64,000 bases of DNA from Fuscibacter oryzae. Lineage in GTDB: Bacteria; Pseudomonadota; Alphaproteobacteria; Rhodobacterales; Rhodobacteraceae. Positions 17,388-28,052 of the stretch are shown in pieces; within the stretch, counting starts at the first letter, position 1, and the number at the start of each line of letters is the position of its first letter. The DNA lies in the NCBI RefSeq assembly GCF_016765795.1, contig NZ_JAESVP010000005.1, positions 62,001-126,000 of the forward strand. The letters are read 5' to 3'. The notes under the pieces were generated by a model that saw nothing but the letters and a program-made list of their open reading frames with translations, did not search any database and had not been told where the DNA came from. A program made the position numbers and the translations under genes.

Positions 17388-17981
17388 ATGCTGCTTCTGA
17401 TCGACAACTACGACAGCTTTACCTACAACCTTGTCCACTATCTGGGCGAGCTGGGCGCTGACGTGCGGGTCTGGCGGAACGACGCGCTGGAGGTGCAGGA
17501 CGCGCTGGCCATGCGGCCAGAGGCGATCGTGCTGTCGCCCGGCCCTTGCGATCCGGCTTCGGCGGGCATCTGTCTGCCGCTGGCCCGCGCGGCGGCAGAA
17601 AACGATGTGCCCCTGTTGGGCGTTTGCCTTGGTCATCAGACCATTGGCGAGGCGTTTGGCGGCAAGGTCGTGCGCTGCCATGAGATTGTTCATGGCAAGA
17701 TGGGCGCCATGCACCATGCGGGCAAAGGCGTGTTTCGCGGCCTGCCCTCGCCCTTCCTGGCCACCCGTTATCATTCGCTGATCGTCGAGCGCGAAACGCT
17801 GCCCGATTGCCTTGAGGTCACCGCCTGGCTGGAGGATGGCACCATCATGGGGCTGCGCCACAAGACCAAGCTGATCGAGGGCGTGCAGTTCCACCCCGAA
17901 TCCATCGCCTCGGAACATGGCCACCAGTTGATGCGGAATTTTCTGGATGAGGCGAAAGCCAAGGCCAAGGTGTCGGCATGA
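17388..17981 (+). CDS. trpG: Anthranilate/aminodeoxychorismate synthase glutamine amidotransferase
   Basis: Class I glutamine amidotransferase subunit giving ammonia to TrpE. The 197 residues show [19 protein letters not shown], the oxyanion loop [11 protein letters not shown], the nucleophile cysteine in [15 protein letters not shown] (about residue 82) and the catalytic His-Glu in [13 protein letters not shown]. In many bacteria the same subunit also serves PabB. The ATG at 17388 is set by the family start. Its stop overlaps the trpD start as ATGA, so TrpG and TrpD are coupled. Confidence 0.95.
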   Translation: MLLLIDNYDSFTYNLVHYLGELGADVRVWRNDALEVQDALAMRPEAIVLSPGPCDPASAGICLPLARAAAENDVPLLGVCLGHQTIGEAFGGKVVRCHEIVHGKMGAMHHAGKGVFRGLPSPFLATRYHSLIVERETLPDCLEVTAWLEDGTIMGLRHKTKLIEGVQFHPESIASEHGHQLMRNFLDEAKAKAKVSA

Positions 17982-18991
17982 GCGACCATCTCAAGCCGCT
18001 GATCGGGGTTGCAGCAACCCGCCCCCTGACCCGGACCGAGGCCGAGGCCGCCTTTGACGCGCTGTTCGAAGGTCAGGGCACCCCCGCGCAGATGGGTGGC
18101 TTCCTGATGGCGCTGCGCACGCGGGGCGAAACGGTCGATGAATTTGCCGCCGCCGCAACCGTGATGCGGTCAAAATGCCTGCCAGTCCGTGCGCCCGAAG
18201 GGGCAATGGACATTGTGGGCACCGGGGGCGATGGCAAGGGCACGCTGAACATCTCGACCGCCACGGCCTTTGTGGTGGCGGGCGCGGGCGTTGCGGTGGC
18301 CAAGCATGGCAATCGAAACCTGTCTTCGAAATCCGGGGCCGCGGATGCGCTGACCGAGATGGGGCTGAACGTCATGGTCGGGCCAGAGGTGGTGGAGCGC
18401 TGCCTTGATCAAGCCGGAATCGGGTTCATGATGGCCCCGATGCACCACCCCGCGATGCGCCATGTCGGCCCGGTGCGGGCCGAGTTGGGCACACGAACCA
18501 TCTTCAACATCCTTGGTCCGCTGACAAACCCGGCGGGGGTCCGGCGCCAGTTGACCGGCACATTCAGCGATGCTCTGCTGCGCCCGATGGCCGAAACCCT
18601 GCAACAGCTTGGCGCCATCAAGGCCTGGCTGGTTCATGGCGACGACGGCACGGATGAGATTTCGATCGCCGCCCCTACCAAGGTCGCGGCGCTGGAGCAT
18701 GGCCATATCCGCGAATTCACCCTGCACCCCGAAGATGCGGGCCTGCCCTACCATCCGTTCGAGCATGTTCTGGGCGGCACCCCGGCCGAAAACGCCGTGG
18801 CGTTCCGTTCGCTGCTGGATGGGGCGCCCGGTGCCTACCGCGATGCGGTGCTGCTGAATGCCGCTGCGGCGCTGGTGGTTGCCGACAAGGCGACAAACTT
18901 GACCGAAGGGGTTGAAATGGCCCGGGCCAGCATCGATTCCGGCGCGGCCAAGGCCAAGGTGGCTGCTCTGGTCAAACTGACCAATGCCTGA
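17978..18991 (+). CDS. trpD: Anthranilate phosphoribosyltransferase
   Basis: Joins anthranilate to PRPP, second step of tryptophan synthesis. The 337-residue product has the PRPP-binding loop [20 protein letters not shown] (about residues 77-96), the [21 protein letters not shown] block and [22 protein letters not shown] with [11 protein letters not shown]. It overlaps trpG by 4 bases and ung by 8 bases, so ung sits in the same transcript. Confidence 0.95.
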   Translation: MSDHLKPLIGVAATRPLTRTEAEAAFDALFEGQGTPAQMGGFLMALRTRGETVDEFAAAATVMRSKCLPVRAPEGAMDIVGTGGDGKGTLNISTATAFVVAGAGVAVAKHGNRNLSSKSGAADALTEMGLNVMVGPEVVERCLDQAGIGFMMAPMHHPAMRHVGPVRAELGTRTIFNILGPLTNPAGVRRQLTGTFSDALLRPMAETLQQLGAIKAWLVHGDDGTDEISIAAPTKVAALEHGHIREFTLHPEDAGLPYHPFEHVLGGTPAENAVAFRSLLDGAPGAYRDAVLLNAAAALVVADKATNLTEGVEMARASIDSGAAKAKVAALVKLTNA

Positions 18992-19634
18992 CCGGCCCGA
19001 ACCGCCCGCAAGCTGGGCGGACCTGCCGTTCTTCACATCCCGCTGGCCCGCCCTGTGGGACAGGTTGGCGGCGAACCCAGACTGGCAGCCGCCCCCCAAG
19101 ACGATCTTCCGCGCCCTCTCCCTGACACCGCGAAACAAAGTGCGCGTGGTCATTCTGGGCCAAGATCCCTATCCCACGCCGGGCCGCGCCACCGGCCTCG
19201 CGTTTTCCTTTCCGCCCGGTCAGCCACCCCGCGATTCCCTGAAAAACATCCTTGCCGAACTTGCGACGGATACCGGCCAAACCAAACCAGATGGTGACCT
19301 CACCCCTTGGGCCGAACAGGGGGTCCTTCTCCTAAACACCGCGCTGACGGTTCCCATGGGTCAGGCCAATGGCCACAAGGGCTGGGGCTGGCAAATTCTT
19401 GCGCAAGAAATCCTTGCCGCCACAGCCGCCGACGGGCCGCGCGCCTTTCTGCTGTGGGGCAATCCGGCGCAGAAACTCTGCGCTGCACTCCCGCGCGCGA
19501 ACCACCTGTTCGTGGCAAGCGCCCACCCCTCTCCCCTGTCCTGCTATCGCGGCTTCTTCGGCTCTCGACCGTTCAGCGCCGTGAACCGCTGGCTGCTGGA
19601 TCAGGGGCAAACCCCGATCAACTGGGCGGCGTGA
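18984..19634 (+). CDS. ung: Family-1 uracil-DNA glycosylase
   Basis: Removes uracil from DNA to start base-excision repair. The 216 residues carry the two family-1 motifs: the water-activating GQDPYPTPG (D61) and the catalytic-loop HPSPLS (H181), plus [24 protein letters not shown]. Its start codon overlaps the trpD end, placing a DNA-repair gene between trpD and trpC. A dispersed repeat and 126 bases separate it from trpC. The family assignment is firm; the reason for its placement in a trp gene run is not clear. Confidence 0.95.
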   Translation: MPDRPEPPASWADLPFFTSRWPALWDRLAANPDWQPPPKTIFRALSLTPRNKVRVVILGQDPYPTPGRATGLAFSFPPGQPPRDSLKNILAELATDTGQTKPDGDLTPWAEQGVLLLNTALTVPMGQANGHKGWGWQILAQEILAATAADGPRAFLLWGNPAQKLCAALPRANHLFVASAHPSPLSCYRGFFGSRPFSAVNRWLLDQGQTPINWAA

Positions 19635-19689
19635 AGGGTTGCGCCCGCCCCCGACTTGCGGGCACAACTGTGACAAGCCCAAGCCTCTT

Positions 19690-19738
19690 CATCTTGGCAG
19701 AAATATCCCACGGGGGTCCGGGGGTGTGAAACCCCCGG
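19690..19738 (+). repeat. Dispersed intergenic element with hairpin, copy 5
   Basis: CATCTTGGCAGAAATATCCC then ACGGGGGT (19690-19717), followed by a CCGGGGGT...ACCCCCGG stem (19718-19738). This is the best form of the family: CAT, eight variable bases, AAATATCCC, ACGGGGGT, then a G/C hairpin. It lies between ung and trpC. Confidence 0.75.
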
Positions 19739-19760
19739 CCTTGGCCACGAGGAGCCGCGC

Positions 19761-20573
19761 ATGACAACCATTCTTGACCGCATCAAAGCCTACAAGCTTG
19801 AAGAGGTTGCCGCCCGCAAGGCCGCCCGCCCCCTTGCGCAGGTTGAAGACGCCGCCAGGGCCGCCCCTGCGCCCCGTGGGTTTGCCCGCGCGCTGGCCGA
19901 AGCTGCCGTTACCGGCTATGGCCTGATTGCCGAGATCAAGAAGGCCAGCCCCTCAAAAGGGCTGATCCGCGCTGATTTTGACCCGCCCGCCTTGGCACAA
20001 GCCTATGAGGCGGGGGGGGCGACCTGCCTTTCAGTCCTGACCGATGGCCCCAGCTTTCAGGGCGATGATACTTTTCTGACCGCCGCGCATGATGCCGTAT
20101 CCCTGCCCTGCCTGCGCAAGGATTTCATGTATGACACCTGGCAGGTGGCCGAGGCCCGCGCGCTCAAGGCCGATGCGATCCTGATCATCATGGCCTCGGT
20201 CAGCGATGCACAGGCGGCAGAGCTGGAGGCCGCCGCCTTTGATCATGGCATGGATGTGCTGATCGAAGTCCATGACAAGGCAGAGCTGGAGCGGGCGACC
20301 CTGCTGAAATCGCCGCTGATCGGCATCAACAACCGCAACCTTCATACCTTTGAGGTGACGCTGGAGACCACCCGCCAATTGGCGCGGCTGGTACCGGAAG
20401 ACCGGCTGATCGTGTCGGAATCGGGCCTGTTCACCCCCGCCGATCTGGCCGAGGTCGCCGCCTATGGCGCACGCTGCTTTCTGATCGGCGAGGCGCTGAT
20501 GCGTCAAGCCGATGTGACTGCCGCCACCCGCACCATCCTGTCGCGCCCCCTGACCGCCGGGGGCGGGCTATGA
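19761..20573 (+). CDS. trpC: Indole-3-glycerol phosphate synthase
   Basis: TIM-barrel enzyme closing the indole ring from CdRP, the fourth step of tryptophan synthesis. The 270 residues show [40 protein letters not shown] (with the substrate-binding Lys), [45 protein letters not shown] and [18 protein letters not shown] is upstream. It overlaps moaC by 4 bases (ATGA), making a trpC-moaC-moeA run; trpF, trpB and trpA are not in the window. Confidence 0.95.
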   Translation: MTTILDRIKAYKLEEVAARKAARPLAQVEDAARAAPAPRGFARALAEAAVTGYGLIAEIKKASPSKGLIRADFDPPALAQAYEAGGATCLSVLTDGPSFQGDDTFLTAAHDAVSLPCLRKDFMYDTWQVAEARALKADAILIIMASVSDAQAAELEAAAFDHGMDVLIEVHDKAELERATLLKSPLIGINNRNLHTFEVTLETTRQLARLVPEDRLIVSESGLFTPADLAEVAAYGARCFLIGEALMRQADVTAATRTILSRPLTAGGGL

Positions 20574-21046
20574 GCGGGCTTACGCATTTCGACGATCAGG
20601 GGGCTGCCCATATGGTCGATGTGTCGGACAAAGCCGCGACCGACCGGATGGCTGTGGCCGAAGGGCGGGTGATCATGTCGCCCGAAACGCTGGCTTTGGT
20701 GATGCAGGGCACCGCGAAAAAGGGCGATGTGCTGGGGGTTGCGCGGCTCGCGGGCATCATGGGGGCCAAGAAGACCGCCGATCTGATCCCGCTCTGCCAC
20801 CCCTTGCCCGTCACCAAGGTGGCGCTTGACCTGACGCTCGACGCCACCTTGCCAGGCGTTGTGGTGCGCGCCACGGTGAAAACCTCTGGCCAGACCGGCG
20901 TGGAGATGGAAGCGCTGACCGCCGTTTCGGTCGCCTGCCTCACCGTCTATGACATGCTCAAGGCCGCCGAAAAGGGCATGCAGATCACCGGCATCCGCCT
21001 GTTGCTGAAAGAGGGCGGCAAGTCCGGCAGCTGGAGCGCCAAATGA
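20570..21046 (+). CDS. moaC: Cyclic pyranopterin monophosphate synthase
   Basis: Second step of molybdenum-cofactor synthesis: MoaC converts the MoaA product to cyclic pyranopterin monophosphate. The 158-residue protein has the family blocks [49 protein letters not shown] and [14 protein letters not shown]. The start overlaps the trpC stop and the stop overlaps the moeA start, both as ATGA, so all three are coupled. moaA was not seen in the window. Confidence 0.95.
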   Translation: MSGLTHFDDQGAAHMVDVSDKAATDRMAVAEGRVIMSPETLALVMQGTAKKGDVLGVARLAGIMGAKKTADLIPLCHPLPVTKVALDLTLDATLPGVVVRATVKTSGQTGVEMEALTAVSVACLTVYDMLKAAEKGMQITGIRLLLKEGGKSGSWSAK

Positions 21047-22218
21047 TCACCGTTGACCAAGCGCTAGCCCGCTGTTTTGCCCTTTGCCACCCGGTTGGCA
21101 CCGAAGAGGTGCCCCTGCGCCGGGCTGCGGGCCGCGTGCAGCGTGAGCCCGCGACGGCCCGGCTGACGCAGCCGCCTTTTGATGCCTCAGCCATGGACGG
21201 CTATGCGCTGGGGGCCATCGGTGCCCCCGGTGCCAGCTATGAGGTGGTCGGAGAGGCCGGCGCTGGCCATGCCTTTGCCGGTCACCTGACACCCAGTCAG
21301 GCCATTCGCATCTTTACCGGCGCACCACTGCCCGAAGGGGCCGTTTCAATCGCCATTCAGGAAGAGGTGCAGGCCGATGGCCCCCGCATCACCCTGAAAA
21401 AAGGCGCGAAACCCGGGGACAACATTCGTCCGCGCGGTCAGGACTTTGCCGAAGGGGCCAGCCTGCCCGTGCCCCGCCGCCTGACTGCGAATGACATCGC
21501 TCTGCTGGCCGCGATGAACATCCCGCAAGTTACCGTCGCCCGCAAACCCGTGGTCGCGCTGATCGCCACCGGCGACGAACTGGTGATGCCCGGCGAAAAC
21601 CCCGGCCCCGATCAGATCATCTGTTCCAACACCTTCGCCCTTGCCGCAATGGTCGAGGCGGCTGGAGGTGAGGCGCGGATGCTGCCCATTGCCCGCGATA
21701 CCGAAGACAGCCTGCGCACTGTGCTGGGGCTGGCCGAGGGGGCGGATGTCATCGTGACCATCGGTGGCGCTTCGGTCGGCGACCATGACCTTGTGGGCAA
21801 AGTCGCGGCCGATATGGGGATGGAGCGGGCGTTCTGGAAAATCGCCATGCGTCCCGGCAAGCCGCTGATGGCGGGCCGATTGGGAGGTGCCGTGTTGCTG
21901 GGCCTGCCGGGCAATCCAGTGTCGGCGATTGTCTGCGGCCATCTGTTCTTGCTGCCGATGCTGGCCGCGTTGCAGGGCCTGCCTGCCCTGCCACCCGCCA
22001 CCCGCAAGGCACGGCTTGGGACCGAGGTCGGCCCGACCGGCCCACGCGCCCATTACATGCGCGCCCGTCTGTCGAACGAGGGGGCCGTGATCACCCCCTT
22101 CGACCGGCAGGATTCAGCGCTGCTGTCAATTCTGTCGGGTGCCGACGCGCTGTTGATCCGCCCGATGGATGATGGCCCACGGCAGGCCGGAGAGTTGGCA
22201 GAATATATCCCGATCTAA
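21043..22218 (+). CDS. moeA: Molybdopterin molybdotransferase MoeA
   Basis: Inserts molybdate into adenylylated molybdopterin to give active Moco. The 391 residues include the N-terminal [11 protein letters not shown] and the [15 protein letters not shown] stretch, the MoeA/Mog core with [36 protein letters not shown] and [13 protein letters not shown], and a short C-terminal barrel. It is translationally coupled to moaC. The gap to lexA is 113 bases and contains the lexA promoter and SOS box. Confidence 0.95.
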   Translation: MITVDQALARCFALCHPVGTEEVPLRRAAGRVQREPATARLTQPPFDASAMDGYALGAIGAPGASYEVVGEAGAGHAFAGHLTPSQAIRIFTGAPLPEGAVSIAIQEEVQADGPRITLKKGAKPGDNIRPRGQDFAEGASLPVPRRLTANDIALLAAMNIPQVTVARKPVVALIATGDELVMPGENPGPDQIICSNTFALAAMVEAAGGEARMLPIARDTEDSLRTVLGLAEGADVIVTIGGASVGDHDLVGKVAADMGMERAFWKIAMRPGKPLMAGRLGGAVLLGLPGNPVSAIVCGHLFLLPMLAALQGLPALPPATRKARLGTEVGPTGPRAHYMRARLSNEGAVITPFDRQDSALLSILSGADALLIRPMDDGPRQAGELAEYIPI

Positions 22219-22270
22219 AGCCGCATTGCGTTGAAATAGGGTTAACCGCGCGGCCGCTGTGTCAAAATAC

Positions 22271-22276
22271 TTGACA
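22271..22276 (+). promoter_or_regulatory. Likely -35 element of the lexA promoter
   Basis: TTGACA, a perfect sigma-70 -35 hexamer, lies 60 bases upstream of the lexA start. The -10 is less clear; GAACAT at 22296-22301 is possible and would lie inside the SOS box. Confidence 0.5.
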
Positions 22277-22284
22277 CAAACCGG

Positions 22285-22299
22285 GAACGTGGGCAGAAC
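22285..22299 (+). promoter_or_regulatory. SOS box (LexA operator) of lexA
   Basis: GAAC-N7-GAAC, the reverse complement of the alphaproteobacterial LexA consensus GTTC-N7-GTTC, lies 33 bases before the lexA start and just behind a TTGACA -35 hexamer. LexA bound here would block the promoter. Confidence 0.85.
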
Positions 22300-22331
22300 A
22301 TTCGTCAAACACCCATCAAAAGGGCCGGGCG

Positions 22332-23015
22332 ATGCTGACACGCAAGCAGTTGGAACTTCTGGAGTTCATCAAGTCGCGGATTGATGCCGATGGCGTTCCG
22401 CCCAGCTTTGATGAAATGAAAGATGCGCTGGAATTGCAGTCCAAATCCGGCATCCACCGGCTGATCACGGCGTTGGAGGAGCGTGGTTTCATCCGCCGTC
22501 TGGCCCACCGCGCCCGCGCGTTGGAGATTGTGAAGCTGCCAGAGGCGATGGAAAAGGGGTTTACCCCCAAGGTCATCGCAGGCGACCGGGCCGACCAGCC
22601 GCGTGGCGCCATGCCGGTCGAGGCGGTTCATGCGCTGGAGCTGCCGGTGATGGGCCGCATCGCCGCCGGGGTTCCGATTGAGGCGATCAGCCATATCTCG
22701 CACCATGTAGCGGTGCCCGGTGCCATGCTATCGGGGCGCGGTCAGCATTATGCGCTGGAGGTCAAAGGCGATTCGATGATTGAGGCGGGGATCAACGATG
22801 GTGACATCGTGGTGATCCGCGAACAGATCACCGCCGACAACGGCGACATCGTTGTAGCTCTGGTCGAAGACCATGAGGCGACGCTGAAGCGGTTCCGCCG
22901 CAAGGGCAGCATGATCGCGCTGGAAGCGGCGAACCCCGCCTATGAAACCCGCGTTTTCCCCGACCATATGGTCAAGGTGCAGGGCAAGCTGGTTGGTCTG
23001 ATCCGCACCTATTGA
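22332..23015 (+). CDS. lexA: LexA repressor
   Basis: SOS-response repressor that self-cleaves when RecA filaments form. The 227 residues have an N-terminal winged helix (about 1-65), the self-cleavage site A112-G113 in [12 protein letters not shown], nucleophile S148 in KGDSMIEAG and general-base K186 in EATLKRF. The linker is longer than in E. coli LexA, as in other alphaproteobacteria. An SOS box lies in the promoter, so it is autoregulated. Its end overlaps the convergent comEC gene by 7 bases. Confidence 0.97.
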   Translation: MLTRKQLELLEFIKSRIDADGVPPSFDEMKDALELQSKSGIHRLITALEERGFIRRLAHRARALEIVKLPEAMEKGFTPKVIAGDRADQPRGAMPVEAVHALELPVMGRIAAGVPIEAISHISHHVAVPGAMLSGRGQHYALEVKGDSMIEAGINDGDIVVIREQITADNGDIVVALVEDHEATLKRFRRKGSMIALEAANPAYETRVFPDHMVKVQGKLVGLIRTY

Positions 23016-25081
23016 CTCACCGTGATCGACGGCTGCACCGGGTCGGGTGACCAGGCCCGGCTGGCGCTGCGGCTGGGGTAAAGAACCAGTCTGCCGCCCT
23101 GCACCCACCCCGCCAGCGCCCCCGACCGGGCCAGGATGTCTGGGCCGATAACCTGACATGGCCCATCGAACCCCGCTGGCATGGGCGCAGAGGTAACCAC
23201 CAACCGCGCCTTGGCACAGGCCTCGGGCAAGGTCGCTTCGGCCCCCTTGCCCGACAAAGCAATGCCACCCACGCCTCCGACCGCAAACCTCCGCGCGCCA
23301 ACCGAACCCTCAAATCCCGCCCGCAGCGCGGCTTGTTTCTGGTCCGCCAGATCGCCGTCATTCTCCAGCCAGGTCTGGGCGGCAAAACCGCCACCGCGTG
23401 GCTTGCTAAGGGCCAACCCCTCTGGCCCGGCAACACCGACCAACCCGCCATCGGCGGAAATCAGCAGCACAGGCCGCTGCACCTCCAACCACAGCAGGGC
23501 CGCAACCAGCATCGGCGCGGCGCCAGCCAAACGCAGCCGCCCCCGTGCCAGTATCGCCCAGATCCCACCCAGCGTGATCAGCGGCAGAACCCACGGGCCG
23601 GGGCTTGGCACCGCCGTCACCGCCCCGTTCAGCCCCGAAATCCAATGCGCCACGAACAATATCCAGCGTGATGCCATGTCCATCACCCAGACCGCCGGAG
23701 CCGCCAGCCCCAGCGGGGCAAGCAGCGCGGCCACCGCCCCCGCACCCATCACCACCGACATCATCGGCACTGTCAGCAGGTTCGCCAGCAGCCCCAGATC
23801 GGCAAAGCGGTTGAAATGCGCCGCCGCATAGGGCGCCGTGGCCACCCCCGCCACGACCGAGGACAAGACCAGCGTATAGGTCGGGATCAACCAGCGCGGC
23901 ACCTTTTCGCGCATCACTTGTCCGTCCAGCACGCCAAACCCGGCAATCAGCGCCGCCGTCGCCGCATAAGACAGTTGAAACCCCGGCTCCAGCAGGCTTT
24001 CGGGTTGCCACAGCAGCAGCACCGCCGCAGACAGCGCCAGTGTCCGCAGGGTCAGCGCCCGCCGGTCGGCCAGCACAGCGCCCAGCATCACCGTCACCAT
24101 CAGAAACGCCCGCTCGGTCGCCACACTGGCCCCCGACAGCAGCAGATAAAACAGCGCCACGCCAAAGGCCGCCACCGCCGCCAGCTTTTTAGCGTTCACC
24201 CGCAGCGCCAATGGTGGCACCAGCGCCAGTCCATAGCGCAGCACCATGAACACAAAGCCCGTCAGCAGGGCCATGTTCATCCCCGAGATCGCCAGCAGAT
24301 GCGACAGGCTGGAATCGCGCAGGTCTTCAACCACTTGCCGCGAGATGCCGGAACGGTCACCAGTGATCGCCCCCGCAGCAAAGGCTCCGCCATCGCCCGG
24401 CGCACGGGCCATGATCGCGCGGCCCAGATAGCTGCGCAGGCGGTTGATCCATTGCTCATCCGCCGCCGCTTCCTGCCACAACACCACGGGGCTGGAGGTG
24501 TAGCCCGCCGCCCCCAAGCCATCAAAAAACGCCATGCGGCGGAAATCAAAGCCCCCCGGTTCCGCCGGGCCAGAGGGGGCAGAAAGATCGGCGGTCAGCA
24601 AAACCACCTCGCCCGGCGTGACCTGCGGTTCGGACCCGCGCACCGAAATCCGCACCACCAACGGCGTCCGGTCGGGCGGTAGATCGGACAGCACCACCCT
24701 GTCCAGCGTCAGCCGCAGCGCGTCGGATTGTGACCGGTCAATCTCGACCACCCGGCCTTGCACCGGGCCGCGATAGGGCACCTGCAACATCGGGGCCTGC
24801 ACCAGTGCCAGCCGCAGCCCGCAGGCCAGCGCCCCCGCCGCAACGCAGCCCAAGGCCACAAAGGCGGGCCGAGCCAGATCGCCGCCCCACAGACCGCCCG
24901 CAAGTGCCACCACAAACGCCGCACCGACTGCCGCGTAAAACAACGCCCCCGGCTCCCACGCCAAGGAAAACCACGCCCCGATGCCGCAACCGATCAGCAC
25001 CGGCACCCACGGGAACAGCAGCCCCCGCGCCTCTGCCAGTTTCAGGAATGGCCACAGGAGCCAGCCTTGCACCCCCGCCAC
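23009..25081 (-). CDS. comEC: ComEC/Rec2-family membrane protein
   Basis: Polytopic inner-membrane protein of 690 residues, homologous to the channel that passes transforming DNA into the cytoplasm. It has an N-terminal hydrophobic pair with a DUF4131-like exposed region (about 100-210), then the Competence core with [19 protein letters not shown] and many helices to about residue 520. The C-terminal part is short and has no metallo-beta-lactamase motifs, a truncated layout common in alphaproteobacteria. A GTG start at 25081 is used. It converges on lexA and diverges from gltX; no other competence gene is near. Confidence 0.85.
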   Translation of the reverse strand: MAGVQGWLLWPFLKLAEARGLLFPWVPVLIGCGIGAWFSLAWEPGALFYAAVGAAFVVALAGGLWGGDLARPAFVALGCVAAGALACGLRLALVQAPMLQVPYRGPVQGRVVEIDRSQSDALRLTLDRVVLSDLPPDRTPLVVRISVRGSEPQVTPGEVVLLTADLSAPSGPAEPGGFDFRRMAFFDGLGAAGYTSSPVVLWQEAAADEQWINRLRSYLGRAIMARAPGDGGAFAAGAITGDRSGISRQVVEDLRDSSLSHLLAISGMNMALLTGFVFMVLRYGLALVPPLALRVNAKKLAAVAAFGVALFYLLLSGASVATERAFLMVTVMLGAVLADRRALTLRTLALSAAVLLLWQPESLLEPGFQLSYAATAALIAGFGVLDGQVMREKVPRWLIPTYTLVLSSVVAGVATAPYAAAHFNRFADLGLLANLLTVPMMSVVMGAGAVAALLAPLGLAAPAVWVMDMASRWILFVAHWISGLNGAVTAVPSPGPWVLPLITLGGIWAILARGRLRLAGAAPMLVAALLWLEVQRPVLLISADGGLVGVAGPEGLALSKPRGGGFAAQTWLENDGDLADQKQAALRAGFEGSVGARRFAVGGVGGIALSGKGAEATLPEACAKARLVVTSAPMPAGFDGPCQVIGPDILARSGALAGWVQGGRLVLYPSRSASRAWSPDPVQPSITVSQ

Positions 25082-25158
25082 CTTGTTTCCCGCCCCCGGA
25101 TTGCCTATTCCAACCCGGCAATCCTGCGCCGCTTATGGTTTCTGGAAGGTTAACGCCG

Positions 25159-26565
25159 ATGGCCGAGTCTCAAGTTGTCACCCGTTTCGCCCCCTCGCCC
25201 ACCGGCTATCTGCATATCGGTGGCGGACGGACGGCGCTGTTCAACTGGCTTTTCGCACGCGGCCGGGGCGGCAAGTTCCTGTTGCGGATCGAGGATACCG
25301 ACCGCGAGCGGTCTACCCCCGAGGCGACGGCGGCCATCCTTCAGGGCCTGACCTGGCTGGGCCTTGACTGGGACGGCGATGTCGTCAGCCAGTTCGAGCG
25401 CGTGCCCCGCCATGCCGAGGTTGCGCATGAAATGCTGACGCGCGGCACCGCCTATAAATGCTTTTCCACCACCGCAGAGATCGAAGCCTTCCGCGAGGCC
25501 GAAAAGGCCCGTGGCGTCAGCTATCCGGTGTTCCTGTCGCCGTGGCGCGACGCCGATCCGGCCACCTTTCCCGACCTGCCCTATGTCATCCGCATGAAGG
25601 CCCCCCGCACGGGTGAGACGCTGATCGAGGACAAGGTGCAAGGCACCGTCACCATCAAGAACGAAACATTGGATGACATGATCGTCCTGCGGTCGGACGG
25701 CACGCCCACCTATATGCTGGCCGTGGTGGTCGATGACCATGACATGGGGGTGACCCATGTGATCCGGGGTGATGACCACCTGAACAACGCCGCGCGCCAG
25801 CAGATGGTCTATGACGCCATGGGCTGGGCCGTTCCGGTCCGGGCGCATATTCCGCTGATCCACGGGCCGGACGGCAAAAAACTGTCGAAGCGCCATGGGG
25901 CGACCGGCGTGCATGATTATCAGGCGATGGGCTACCCCGCCGCCGGGATGCGCAATTATCTGACGCGCCTTGGCTGGGCGCATGGCGATGCCGAAATCTT
26001 CACCAGCGAAGAGGCCATGCGGATCTTTGATCTGGAGGGAATCGGGCGCTCTCCGGCGCGGCTTGACTTCAAGAAGCTGGAAAACGTCTGCGGCCATCAC
26101 ATCGCCATGACGCCCGATGCTGCACTGCTGCATGAATTGCAGGGCTATCTGGCCGCAGCCGGGCAGCCCGCGCTGACGGACCCGCAGCAAGACCTGCTGT
26201 CCCGTGCGCTGTACTGCGTGAAGGACCGGGCAAAAACCTTCCCGGAACTGCTTGAAAAGGCTCATTTTGCGCTAACATCGCGCCCCATCGCGCCGGATGA
26301 GGCCGCAGCCAAGGCGCTCGATTCAGTATCCCGTGGTATACTGAAATCATTGACGCCGCGCCTGCAAAATGCTAGCTGGACAAAGGAAGCGCTAGAGCCG
26401 ATCCTGAACGATGTCGCGGCTGAAAACGGGATCGGCTTTGGCAAGTTGGCGCAACCCCTGCGGGCCGCGCTGGCAGGCCGCAGCGCAACGCCCAGCGTCT
26501 TTGACATGATGCTTGTCATCGGTCAGGACGAAACGATCGCGAGGCTCAAGGAGGCGTCTGCCTGA
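25159..26565 (+). CDS. gltX: Glutamate-tRNA ligase
   Basis: Class I aminoacyl-tRNA synthetase charging tRNA-Glu. The 468 residues have the HIGH-type motif in [19 protein letters not shown] (residues about 10-28), the DTDRER block and the KMSKS-type loop GKKLSKRHG (about 239). C-terminal residues (330-468) form the anticodon-binding domain. The start at 25159 matches the family. An 8-bp perfect inverted repeat (TTCAGTAT/ATACTGAA) lies within the C-terminal coding part. Related genomes often carry two gltX copies; only one is in the window. Confidence 0.95.
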   Translation: MAESQVVTRFAPSPTGYLHIGGGRTALFNWLFARGRGGKFLLRIEDTDRERSTPEATAAILQGLTWLGLDWDGDVVSQFERVPRHAEVAHEMLTRGTAYKCFSTTAEIEAFREAEKARGVSYPVFLSPWRDADPATFPDLPYVIRMKAPRTGETLIEDKVQGTVTIKNETLDDMIVLRSDGTPTYMLAVVVDDHDMGVTHVIRGDDHLNNAARQQMVYDAMGWAVPVRAHIPLIHGPDGKKLSKRHGATGVHDYQAMGYPAAGMRNYLTRLGWAHGDAEIFTSEEAMRIFDLEGIGRSPARLDFKKLENVCGHHIAMTPDAALLHELQGYLAAAGQPALTDPQQDLLSRALYCVKDRAKTFPELLEKAHFALTSRPIAPDEAAAKALDSVSRGILKSLTPRLQNASWTKEALEPILNDVAAENGIGFGKLAQPLRAALAGRSATPSVFDMMLVIGQDETIARLKEASA

Positions 26566-26640
26566 TCGGCCCGCCCCCTTCTGTCAAGAAAGTGTTCAGG
26601 CACCCAGGTTATACCTGCGGCTGCACACCAGGGGGACTAA

Positions 26641-27936
26641 ATGGCTGACACAAACCGTAGCGCCAAACTGACACTGGACGACAAGACCTTTGATTTGCCG
26701 GTCCTTTCGCCCACCGTCGGGCCAGAGGTGCTGGATATCCGCAAGCTTTACGGCGAGGCGGATGTTTTTACCTTTGATCCGGGCTTCACCTCGACCGCCG
26801 CTTGCGAAAGCGCGATCACCTATATTGATGGTGACAAGGGAGAGCTGCTGCACCGGGGCTACCCGATCGAGCAACTGGCGGGAAAATCCTCCTACCTCGA
26901 GGTTTGCTTCCTGCTTTTGTACGGCGAGCTGCCAACCGCCGCGCAACTGGCCGATTTCGAAAGCCGCGTGACGCGCCACACGATGGTGCATGAACAGATG
27001 CACCAGTTCTTCCGTGGCTTCCGCCGTGACGCACACCCCATGGCCACGATGGTGGGCGTGGTCGGTGCTATGTCGGCCTTCTATCACGACAGCCTTGACA
27101 TTAACGATGAGTGGCACCGCGAGGTTTCGGCGATCCGGCTTATAGCCAAGCTGCCGACGATTGCGGCCATGGCCTACAAATACTCGGTCGGTCAACCCTT
27201 CGTCTATCCCAAGAACTCGCTGTCCTACGCTGGCAACTTCCTGAACATGTGCTTTGCCGTTCCGGCCGAGGATTATGTGGTCAATCCCGTTCTCGCCAAG
27301 GCGATGGACCGGATCATGATGCTGCACGCCGACCATGAACAGAACGCCTCGACCTCTACGGTGCGTCTGGCGGGATCGTCGGGTGCCAACCCGTTTGCCT
27401 GCATCGCAGCGGGCATCGCATGCCTTTGGGGTCCGGCCCATGGCGGCGCCAATCAGGCTTGCCTTGAAATGCTGCGCGAGATTGGCACAGTTGATCGCAT
27501 TCCCGAATATATCGCCAAGGCGAAAGACAAGAATTCGGGTTTCCGCCTGATGGGCTTTGGCCACCGGGTTTACAAGAACTTCGATCCGCGCGCGACGGTG
27601 ATGAAGGAATCGGCGGATGAAGTGCTGGAGCTTTTGGGCATCCACAACAACCCGACCCTGCAAGTCGCCAAGGAACTGGAACGCATCGCGCTGTCGGATG
27701 ACTATTTCGTCTCGAAAAAGCTCTATCCGAACGTCGATTTCTATTCGGGCATCATCCTTGACGCGATGGGCTTCCCGACTTCGATGTTCACCCCGATCTT
27801 CGCGATTTCCCGTACTGTCGGCTGGATCGCGCAGTGGAAAGAGATGATCGGGGAAAAGAACCAGAAGATCGGTCGCCCTCGTCAGCTTTATGTCGGCCCG
27901 ACCCAGCGCGATTACGTCGATCTGCGTCACCGTTGA
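26641..27936 (+). CDS. gltA: Citrate synthase (type II)
   Basis: Condenses oxaloacetate and acetyl-CoA into citrate at the entry to the TCA cycle. The 431 residues fit the hexameric Gram-negative type. Catalytic histidines are in [14 protein letters not shown] and [13 protein letters not shown]; the CoA site is around [21 protein letters not shown] is 5 bases before the ATG. It is a stand-alone gene with a terminator after it; the same genus of genome also has glcB later in the window. Confidence 0.97.
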   Translation: MADTNRSAKLTLDDKTFDLPVLSPTVGPEVLDIRKLYGEADVFTFDPGFTSTAACESAITYIDGDKGELLHRGYPIEQLAGKSSYLEVCFLLLYGELPTAAQLADFESRVTRHTMVHEQMHQFFRGFRRDAHPMATMVGVVGAMSAFYHDSLDINDEWHREVSAIRLIAKLPTIAAMAYKYSVGQPFVYPKNSLSYAGNFLNMCFAVPAEDYVVNPVLAKAMDRIMMLHADHEQNASTSTVRLAGSSGANPFACIAAGIACLWGPAHGGANQACLEMLREIGTVDRIPEYIAKAKDKNSGFRLMGFGHRVYKNFDPRATVMKESADEVLELLGIHNNPTLQVAKELERIALSDDYFVSKKLYPNVDFYSGIILDAMGFPTSMFTPIFAISRTVGWIAQWKEMIGEKNQKIGRPRQLYVGPTQRDYVDLRHR

Positions 27937-27957
27937 TCGGCCTTGAATTTCCCCGGC

Positions 27958-27990
27958 AAAGCCGCTTCCCTGACCGGAGGCGGCTTTCGC
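27958..27990 (+). terminator. Intrinsic terminator after gltA
   Basis: AAAGCCGC...GCGGCTTT stem (8 bp, loop of 14 nt) followed by TTTCGCCTTTC, about 20 bases beyond the gltA stop. Confidence 0.75.
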
Positions 27991-27994
27991 CTTT

Positions 27995-28043
27995 CATACT
28001 GGCCCAAATATCCCACGGGGGTCCAGGGGTGTGAAACCCCCGG
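27995..28043 (+). repeat. Dispersed intergenic element with hairpin, copy 6
   Basis: CATACTGGCCCAAATATCCC then ACGGGGGT (27995-28022) and a hairpin with CAGGGGT...ACCCCCGG (28023-28043). Close to copy 5; located between gltA and the DUF1624 gene. Confidence 0.75.
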
Positions 28044-28052
28044 CTTCGACAT

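Noticed and set aside
19690-19738. CRISPR-like repeat array
   Set aside because: The repeated elements are many kilobases apart and differ in sequence, with no spacer pattern or cas gene.
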